Of a stretch of DNA of 11,779 nt, positions 6,500 to 11,779 are shown piece after piece (the first letter of the stretch is position 1; each line of letters begins with the position of its first letter). The DNA is from an uncultured Collinsella sp. (GTDB lineage Bacteria > Actinomycetota > Coriobacteriia > Coriobacteriales > Coriobacteriaceae): the NCBI GenBank assembly GCA_958348565.1, contig CATVZP010000060.1, positions 1-11,779 on the forward strand, written 5' to 3'. A program made the position numbers and the translations under genes. The notes beneath the pieces are model-generated. The model saw only the letters and a program-made list of their open reading frames with translations, did not search any database and was not told the origin of the DNA.

Positions 6500-7603
6500 T
6501 TATTGCATTCCGTACGGCGAAAGCACGGCCCGCTGTGAGCAGCTCGCGAACCAAACCGACACGAGCGCGAACATAAAACCGTTGGCAAATCCATTGGCAA
6601 ACTGCATCGCACCGCGCTTCCACCACAGCAGGCTGCGATGAAGCACGCCGTCCGACAGCACCATGAACAAGCCCATGGCAAACGGAATGAAGCACATCAT
6701 GGCAAAGGCGGAGAACACGCCCGAGATGGCCGACAGTACCAAAAACGGCGCGATGATACCCATAAGGTAGAAGCCGGTGCGAGCCTTACCCTCCAGGCGC
6801 TCGGCCTCAACGTGCGCACGACCGACCAGGTCACCGCCCGAAGCGCCGTTCGTGCCGGCGTGACCCATGTTGGGGATGCGCACCTCGTCGCCATCATGCG
6901 TACCGGCGGGAAACTCAATCGTCTGCTCGGAGGTTACGCGGGTACGGCCGCTGCCACCGCAATCGGGGCACGGATCGGCAACGACCTTGCCGGAACCGCC
7001 GCACTCGGGACAAACCGTCTGGAACGTGCCCGCACCAAACAGGAAGGACAAGTCGACGTCGATGTGGCCACGGCCACCGCAGCTCGGACAGGTGTGGGCA
7101 TGCTCTGACGAAACGGAGCCCGATCCGCCACAATGTCCGCAGGTGTCAAAGCGGGTGTAGCGAACGGTCTTGTGGGCACCGCCCTTGGCCTCCTTGGCGT
7201 CGAGCTTGATATCGACGACCACGTTGGCACCACTCTCGGGGTTGTAGGCCGCCTGGCCGCGACGGGGCTGGCCCCAGGCGCCCCCGAAGGGGAAACCGCC
7301 ATCAAAGGGATTGCCGTAACCGGCGCTGCCGGCATAGCCACCGCCATAGGGCGAAGCCGTCGGTGCACCGGCAAAGGGATTACCCGACCGCATGGCGTCG
7401 TAACGCGCACGCTTCTGCTCGTCCGAGAGCACGGCGTAGGCCTCGGAAACCTCTTTAAACTTCTCCTCGGCATCCGGCTCTTTATTGACGTCCGGATGGA
7501 GCTTACGGGCCTTTTGCTGGAAAGCCTTTTGAATATCACGCGAGGTGGCGTCCTTGGAAACACCCAAAATCTCGTAGTAATCTTTTTCGTTCATCGTCGC
7601 CAT
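6500..7603 (-). CDS. Membrane-anchored DnaJ-like J-protein
   Basis: This is a J-domain protein of 367 residues that begins like type-I DnaJ and ends like a membrane protein. The J domain spans about 7-70 with HPD at 36-38. A Gly/Phe-rich linker covers about 75-112. Four zinc motifs start at 155 (CGHCGGSG), 172, 198 and 212. Part of the first C-terminal domain follows ([15 protein letters not shown], then [10 protein letters not shown]) and homology stops near residue 270. From about 278 there are three hydrophobic segments (278-298, 300-319, 338-355); KAR before the first and HR/WWKR between the second and third suit an N-terminus-inside topology. The second C-terminal domain and dimerisation region are missing. 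The ATG at 7603 follows AGGAGG by nine bases; an in-frame GTG at 7624 and ATG at 7594 are worse placed. It probably recruits DnaK to the membrane (inference). Confidence 0.88.
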   Translation of the reverse strand: MATMNEKDYYEILGVSKDATSRDIQKAFQQKARKLHPDVNKEPDAEEKFKEVSEAYAVLSDEQKRARYDAMRSGNPFAGAPTASPYGGGYAGSAGYGNPFDGGFPFGGAWGQPRRGQAAYNPESGANVVVDIKLDAKEAKGGAHKTVRYTRFDTCGHCGGSGSVSSEHAHTCPSCGGRGHIDVDLSFLFGAGTFQTVCPECGGSGKVVADPCPDCGGSGRTRVTSEQTIEFPAGTHDGDEVRIPNMGHAGTNGASGGDLVGRAHVEAERLEGKARTGFYLMGIIAPFLVLSAISGVFSAFAMMCFIPFAMGLFMVLSDGVLHRSLLWWKRGAMQFANGFANGFMFALVSVWFASCSQRAVLSPYGMQ

Positions 7604-7645
7604 GCGTGGCAACCTCCTGCTCACAGCAGCGTATATATTGCGGTA

Positions 7646-7658
7646 ATTCTACCCGAGC
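7646..7658 (-). promoter_or_regulatory. Candidate promoter of the membrane J-protein gene
   Basis: The minus strand reads GCTCGGGTAGAAT, with TAGAAT (7651-7646) matching the -10 consensus at five of six bases. Transcription would start near 7639, leaving a leader of about 36 nt that ends in a strong AGGAGG. No TTGACA-like -35 sits at the right distance; a perfect inverted repeat occupies that place instead. The CCGCTCGGGTA core is identical to the one before lepA. Confidence 0.5.
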
Positions 7659-7673
7659 GGCCTAAGCTAGGCC
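7659..7673 (-). repeat. Short inverted repeat over the hemW stop and next to a -10 element
   Basis: The minus strand reads GGCCTAGCTTAGGCC, a perfect 6-bp stem with a 3-base loop. It spans the hemW stop codon (7664-7662) and ends directly before the GCTCGGG element of the next gene, so it would lie about 20-35 bp upstream of that gene's predicted transcription start. There is no T run after it on either strand, which argues against an intrinsic terminator. It could be an operator or chance. Confidence 0.35.
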
Positions 7674-8894
7674 CCAAAACAGCTCGAACAGAACATTTCC
7701 ATCGAGCCAACCCAGGTGGGTCGGCGCCAGGCGGGCACAGGTGCGGCCGGCGACGACATCGTCAGAGGCAATAGGCCCCGCATGGGTATCACCGTTCTCG
7801 GGCACCCAAGTGGCAAGCCCAAGCTCAAGAGCGCGGTCACAGGCCGCTGTCAGTTCATCGGCAGGGATGACACGAGCCGCGCGAACCAACAGATCGGACG
7901 CGACACCGCGCGTCATACGACAAGCGAGCATCAGGTCCTCTGCTGCCGCCTCGCGATGCGTCAGGTACTCGGCCTCAAACGACGTCGCGTCATCGTTGCG
8001 CTGGACCAGACGCACGCGGTGAAAGTCACCACGGGGGGCCACGCCGGGAAACAGCCCAGCCAGGCGATCGAAGTCCTCGGCATCGAGCATACCCGCGGCA
8101 GAACGACCCAAACCCAGATAGCCCCGACCAGTCCAGTAGGCGATATTATGAGCACATTCATGCCCATCGAGCGCGTAGCTCGCCACCTCATACGGGTGAT
8201 AGCCCGCCGAACTCAGCCGCTCGCGCGCAACGTCCATGCATGCGGCTTGGAAATCCTCATCGGGCTCAAGCGACTCGTCACGGCACGCCATGCGGTAAAG
8301 CGGCGTGCCCTCCTCGAGCGTGAGCGGATAGACCGACACATGGTGCGGGGCCGCCGCAAGCACGCCATCAAGCGTGTATCGCCAGCTCGCCATAGTCTGT
8401 CCGGGAAGCCCGCACATAAGGTCGCACGACACATCGAGCCCAACATCCTTCACCGTCGCGATAGCCTCAAGCGCCCGTTCGGCATTATGGATACGGCCAA
8501 TAACAGCCAACTCGGTATCGTCGAGGGTTTGCACACCCAGAGAGATGCGCGTGACACCCGTCACGGCAAGCGTGGTGGCGAGCTCAGCGGTCAGCGACTC
8601 AGGATTGGCTTCGCAGGTAAACTCAACGGGCTTGCACCACATGGAGACACGACGGGCAAGTTTCACGAGGTGCTCCCCTGCCAGCGACGGCGTGCCGCCG
8701 CCTACGTAGACAGTGCGGATCTGCCTGAGTGCCCCACCGTTGCCAAAGGCATCGAGCCGCGCATACAGGTGCTCAAAATAGGCATCGAGTGCAGCGTCCA
8801 GGTCGCACGGAGCAAAGCTGCGCGAGTCAAAGTCGCAATAGCGGCATTTTTGAGCGCAAAACGGCACGTGCACATACAGCGCGGTAACGGCCAC
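7662..8894 (-). CDS. hemW: Heme chaperone HemW (radical-SAM, HemN-like)
   Basis: HemW is a radical-SAM family protein that binds heme and passes it to target proteins. It is often mislabelled coproporphyrinogen dehydrogenase. The 410-residue protein opens with YVHVPFCAQKCRYCDF; the cluster cysteines are C13, C17 and C20, and the extra cysteine typical of true HemN after the CxxC is replaced by F22. Other family blocks are GGGTPS (65-70), CEANPES (94-100), SLGVQT (118-123), GLPGQT (162-167) and HNIAYW (249-254), with a C-terminal helical region around EDLMLACRMTRG (319-330). The start is a GTG at 8894, with GGAGG seven bases upstream inside the end of dusB and only 2 nt after its stop. The lepA-to-hemW association is widely conserved, here with dusB between them. 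Confidence 0.92.
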   Translation of the reverse strand: MAVTALYVHVPFCAQKCRYCDFDSRSFAPCDLDAALDAYFEHLYARLDAFGNGGALRQIRTVYVGGGTPSLAGEHLVKLARRVSMWCKPVEFTCEANPESLTAELATTLAVTGVTRISLGVQTLDDTELAVIGRIHNAERALEAIATVKDVGLDVSCDLMCGLPGQTMASWRYTLDGVLAAAPHHVSVYPLTLEEGTPLYRMACRDESLEPDEDFQAACMDVARERLSSAGYHPYEVASYALDGHECAHNIAYWTGRGYLGLGRSAAGMLDAEDFDRLAGLFPGVAPRGDFHRVRLVQRNDDATSFEAEYLTHREAAAEDLMLACRMTRGVASDLLVRAARVIPADELTAACDRALELGLATWVPENGDTHAGPIASDDVVAGRTCARLAPTHLGWLDGNVLFELFWGLA

Positions 8895-8896
8895 CC

Positions 8897-9940
8897 TTAA
8901 GCCTCCAGCGGATGAGCGGGCACCGACTCACCGGCGGCAAGCGCGGCCTCGCAGGCCACCACGTCGCGCTCGATATCATCGACCAGCGCCATAAACTCCT
9001 CGTACGTGGAGCAGCGCACCACCTGAGCGCGCCAGGCGGCGGCATGGGGCACGCCCTTTAAGTACCAGCTTGCATACGTACGGGCGCGCGACATAAGCGG
9101 CAGAAGCTCGTGCGTCAACGTCAGGTGCTCACGCAGAGCCTCCAGGCGCTCGACCGAGGAGCGAGAAGGAACCGGCGTGCCATCGAATGCAAGGGCTCGG
9201 GCATCGCCGAACACCCACGGATTGCCGTAGATGCCGCGCGCGATAAACACTGCGCTGGCGCCGGAGCTGCGCAGACGCTCCGCCGCGTCCTCGGCCGAGA
9301 ACACATCGCCCGAACCAATCACGGGAATCTCGACAGCGTCGGCAACCTCATCGACGACAGACCAATCGGCCTGGCCCGTATAGAGCTGCGTGGCACAACG
9401 ACCGTGCACGGCAACTGCAGAGGCGCCCGCCCCTTCGAGCATCTGGGCAAACGTTGCGGCGTTGCAATCCTCGGCATAAAAACCCTTGCGGATCTTCACG
9501 GTCACGGGAACATGCGCCGCGCCCACCGCTGCCTCGACAATCTTCTCGGCCAGGTCGGGCGTGCGCATAAGCGCCGAGCCCTCGCCCTTGGTAACGACCT
9601 TGCGAGCCGGACAGGCCATGTTGATATCAATCAATGACAGGCGATCGCCCACGCGTTCCTCGACGGCAGCGACGGCACCCGCAAACTGATCGGGCTTGGA
9701 ACCAAAGAGCTGCACGCAGATCTGCTGCTCCTCGTCGGCCGGCAACACCAGGCGCCACGTCTTGTTGCTGGCATAGGCAAGGCCTGCAACGCTCACCATC
9801 TCGCTGTAGGCAAGGTTGGCGCCGCGGCGGCGACACATGATGCGATAGGCGGGGTCGGTTACGCCCGCCATGGGAGCCATAAGGAACGGCTGCTCGGCAT
9901 AGGCGCCCAGCAGCCGCTTGCTGTATTCAGAAAGCGCCAT
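8897..9940 (-). CDS. dusB: tRNA-dihydrouridine synthase, DusB family
   Basis: This is an FMN- and NADPH-dependent enzyme that reduces uridines in tRNA to dihydrouridine. The 347-residue TIM-barrel protein shows the family signposts in order: APMAGVTD (22-29), QLFGS (77-81), DINMACPARKVV (105-116) with C110 as the catalytic cysteine, VKIRKG (148-153), H179 in VHGR, GSGD (209-212) for FMN phosphate and ARGIYGNPW (234-242). The more usual form of the third motif is DINMGCP; alanine here is a small change. The layout fits DusB rather than DusA or DusC, but the exact tRNA position modified cannot be read from sequence. The ATG lies 4 nt after the lepA stop. The ribosome binding site is poor (a TAGG three bases away, AAGGTGG twelve bases away), so coupling to lepA is likely. 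Confidence 0.92.
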   Translation of the reverse strand: MALSEYSKRLLGAYAEQPFLMAPMAGVTDPAYRIMCRRRGANLAYSEMVSVAGLAYASNKTWRLVLPADEEQQICVQLFGSKPDQFAGAVAAVEERVGDRLSLIDINMACPARKVVTKGEGSALMRTPDLAEKIVEAAVGAAHVPVTVKIRKGFYAEDCNAATFAQMLEGAGASAVAVHGRCATQLYTGQADWSVVDEVADAVEIPVIGSGDVFSAEDAAERLRSSGASAVFIARGIYGNPWVFGDARALAFDGTPVPSRSSVERLEALREHLTLTHELLPLMSRARTYASWYLKGVPHAAAWRAQVVRCSTYEEFMALVDDIERDVVACEAALAAGESVPAHPLEA

Positions 9941-9944
9941 GGAC

Positions 9945-11756
9945 CTACTCGTCCACCTTGAGAATCGCCATAAAGGCCTCCTGCGGGACCTCGACCGAGC
10001 CGATGGCCTTCATGCGCTTCTTGCCCTCTTTCTGCTTCTCGAGCAGCTTGCGCTTTCGCGAGATATCGCCGCCGTAACACTTAGCCAGCACGTCCTTGCG
10101 GCGCGCCTTAACGGTGGAGCGGGCGATGATCTTGTTGCCGATGGCGCCCTGGATAGGCACCTCGAACAGCTGTCGTGGGATGATCTCCTTAAGCTTGTCG
10201 CACAGGCCGCGGGCAAGACCGTAGGCCTTATCCTTGTGCACGATAAACGACAGCGCGTCCACCTCGTCGCCCGAAAGCAGGATGTCGAGCTTGACGAGCT
10301 CGGAGGGGCGATATTCGTTGAACTCGTAGTCGAGCGAGGCGTAACCCTTGGTGCGGCTCTTGAGCTGATCGAAGAAATCCAAGATGAGCTCAGCGAGCGG
10401 CATATCAAAGCGCATCTCGACCGATTTGCTCGTCAGGTGGATCATATCGGTCGTGACGCCACGGTGCTCGATAGCGAGCTGCATGACGGCACCCGTATAC
10501 TCGGGCGGGCAGATGATCTTTGCCTTGAGGTAAGGCTCTTCGATACGCTCGATGCGCGTGGCCTCGGGCAGATCCTGCGGGCTGCGGACATCGACCATCT
10601 CGCCGTCAGTCTTGTACACGTGGTAGTCGACCGAGGGGCTCGTGGCGATCAGGTCCAGATTGAACTCGCGCTCCAGGCGCTCTTTGACGACCTCCATGTG
10701 AAGCAGGCCCAGGAAGCCCACGCGGAAGCCAAAGCCCAGCGCCACCGACGTCTCAGGCTCCCACACCAACGACGGATCGTTGACGTGCAGCTTATCGAGC
10801 GCGTCGCGCAGGTTCTCATAGTCCTTGTTGTCGATGGGGAACAGGCCCGTGTAGACCATGGGTTTGGCCTCGCGGTAGCCCGGCAGCGGCTCGGGGCAGG
10901 GGTTCGAAGCCCACGTAAGGGTATCGCCCACGCGCACGGCCTCGGGGTCCTTCAGACCCGTGACCACATAGCCGACCTCGCCGACAGTCAGAGCATCGAC
11001 CGGCGTCTCGGCAGGGCGCTTGACGCCCACGCCGTCGACCAAGAAGTCGCCCTTGGCCTGCATCATGCGCAGGGTATCGCCCTTTTTGATGGACCCGTCA
11101 AAGATGCGCACCGTGGCGACGACGCCGCGGTACTCATCGAAGTACGAATCCAGAATAAGTGCCTTGAGAGGGCCATTTGCATCGCCCTTGGGAGGCGAGA
11201 TCAAAAAGACAATGGACTCCAGCAGATCGTGGATGCCCTCGCCAGTCTTGCCCGACACGCACACGGCATCGTCGGCGGGAATGGCCAGATCGTCTTCGAT
11301 CTCGGTCTTGACCTCGTCGGGGTGCGCCGAGGGAAGGTCGATCTTGTTGATGGCCGGAACAATGTCCAAGTTGGCGTTCATGGCGAGCGTCGCGTTGGAA
11401 ACGGTCTGCGCCTCGACGCCCTGAGTGGCGTCCACGACGAGCACCGCACCCTCGCAAGCGGCAAGCGAACGCGAGACCTCATAGGTGAAGTCCACATGGC
11501 CCGGCGTATCGATCAGGTTGAACTGATACGTCTCGCCGTCGTCGGCGTCATAGGACACGCGGACGGCATTGGACTTGATCGTGATGCCGCGCTCGCGCTC
11601 GATGTCCATCGTGTCAAGCAGCTGCGACTCCATGTCGCGCTCATCGACGGTATGGGTGAGCTCGAGGATGCGGTCACTGATCGTGGACTTGCCATGGTCG
11701 ATATGCGCAACGATCGAGAAGTTACGGATGTGGGAAATGTCAATTGAAGTATTCAT
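9945..11756 (-). CDS. lepA: Elongation factor 4 (LepA), translational GTPase
   Basis: LepA is a ribosome-binding GTPase related to EF-G, linked to ribosome biogenesis and to translation under stress. It is complete at 603 residues, close to the family's usual 600. G1 is AHIDHGKST at 17-25, the G2 region is RERGITI at 54-60, G3 is DTPGH at 83-87 and G4 is NKID at 137-140. The elongation-factor domains follow, including the conserved [23 protein letters not shown] block, and the LepA-specific C-terminal domain ends with [13 protein letters not shown] and VEVPQEAF. The start [25 protein letters not shown] fits the family and no other good start is near. Unlike most genes here there is no Shine-Dalgarno site before the ATG; a TAAGAT lies seven bases upstream instead. 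It heads the lepA-dusB-hemW group. Confidence 0.97.
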   Translation of the reverse strand: MNTSIDISHIRNFSIVAHIDHGKSTISDRILELTHTVDERDMESQLLDTMDIERERGITIKSNAVRVSYDADDGETYQFNLIDTPGHVDFTYEVSRSLAACEGAVLVVDATQGVEAQTVSNATLAMNANLDIVPAINKIDLPSAHPDEVKTEIEDDLAIPADDAVCVSGKTGEGIHDLLESIVFLISPPKGDANGPLKALILDSYFDEYRGVVATVRIFDGSIKKGDTLRMMQAKGDFLVDGVGVKRPAETPVDALTVGEVGYVVTGLKDPEAVRVGDTLTWASNPCPEPLPGYREAKPMVYTGLFPIDNKDYENLRDALDKLHVNDPSLVWEPETSVALGFGFRVGFLGLLHMEVVKERLEREFNLDLIATSPSVDYHVYKTDGEMVDVRSPQDLPEATRIERIEEPYLKAKIICPPEYTGAVMQLAIEHRGVTTDMIHLTSKSVEMRFDMPLAELILDFFDQLKSRTKGYASLDYEFNEYRPSELVKLDILLSGDEVDALSFIVHKDKAYGLARGLCDKLKEIIPRQLFEVPIQGAIGNKIIARSTVKARRKDVLAKCYGGDISRKRKLLEKQKEGKKRMKAIGSVEVPQEAFMAILKVDE

Positions 11757-11763
11757 GCGGACT

Positions 11764-11776
11764 ATCTTACCCGAGC
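11764..11776 (-). promoter_or_regulatory. Candidate lepA promoter, placed for a leaderless transcript
   Basis: The minus strand reads GCTCGGGTAAGAT, with TAAGAT (11769-11764) as the -10 hexamer. Only seven bases (11763-11757) separate it from the lepA ATG, so transcription would begin at or next to the A of the start codon. No purine-rich ribosome binding site lies between. The window ends at 11779, so any -35 is out of view. Confidence 0.5.
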
Positions 11777-11779
11777 GGT

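Noticed and set aside
6500..6800. Frameshifted or truncated canonical dnaJ as an explanation of the hydrophobic C-terminus
   Set aside because: No other minus-strand frame in this stretch encodes recognisable second C-terminal domain sequence, and the in-frame tail has coherent membrane segments with basic residues placed as expected.
7604..7624. GTG start at 7624 for the membrane J-protein
   Set aside because: The AGGAGG ribosome binding site lies inside this extension and serves the ATG at 7603.
9918..11747. Plus-strand open frame of 609 codons opposite lepA, and similar long plus-strand frames at 152-1708, 4823-6340 and 7716-8900
   Set aside because: They lie antisense to well-recognised conserved genes. 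Their translations show no family motifs. Strong GC-biased codon choice avoiding TTA, CTA and TCA on the sense strand leaves few stops on the opposite strand.
1..11779. Mobile elements, CRISPR arrays, tRNA genes, or signs of recent transfer
   Set aside because: No transposase or integrase frames, spaced direct repeats or tRNA-like folds were seen. All genes share orientation and style, and belong to a conserved housekeeping neighbourhood.

Overview
This is an unbroken run of twelve bacterial genes, all read from the minus strand, so transcription runs from the right end of the window to the left. The DNA is GC-rich. Most genes have strong Shine-Dalgarno sites and sit almost touching or overlapping. 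The protein families, the GC content and the two adjacent four-zinc-finger J-proteins suggest an actinobacterium-like Gram-positive, most likely of class Coriobacteriia (Collinsella-like). That placement is an inference from general recognition, not from a search.

In transcription order: lepA (11756-9945), dusB (9940-8897) and hemW (8894-7662) form a tight group. After a 58-nt gap comes a second DnaJ-like gene with a membrane-spanning C-terminus (7603-6500). After an 81-nt gap come dnaJ (6418-5270), mtaB (5260-3968), phoH (3987-3001), ybeY (3004-2495), dgkA (2485-2108), era (2095-1025) and recO (1012-263), each within 12 nt of its neighbour or overlapping it. After a 138-nt gap, the first 41 codons of rpsO (124-1) run off the left edge. 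No gap exceeds 300 nt. I see no tRNA, rRNA, mobile element, CRISPR array or convincing intrinsic terminator.

The set is housekeeping with a clear theme of making and checking ribosomes, tRNAs and proteins. LepA, Era, YbeY and S15 act in ribosome function or assembly. DusB and MtaB modify tRNA. The two J-proteins serve Hsp70 folding. HemW handles heme, DgkA recycles lipid phosphate carriers and RecO repairs DNA. The order looks like a shortened form of the Bacillus lepA-hemW-hrcA-grpE-dnaK-dnaJ-...-mtaB-...-phoH-ybeY-dgkA-cdd-era-recO neighbourhood, with hrcA-grpE-dnaK absent and the membrane J-protein gene in that slot.

The most interesting points are: (1) the J-protein in which the second C-terminal domain and dimerisation region are replaced by about three hydrophobic segments; (2) a shared promoter-like element, roughly GCTYGGG followed by TAnnnT, in all four places where the genes leave room for a promoter; (3) lepA, whose element sits so close to the start codon, with no ribosome binding site, that its mRNA may be leaderless; and (4) an rpsO leader with competing inverted repeats that could be an autoregulatory switch.
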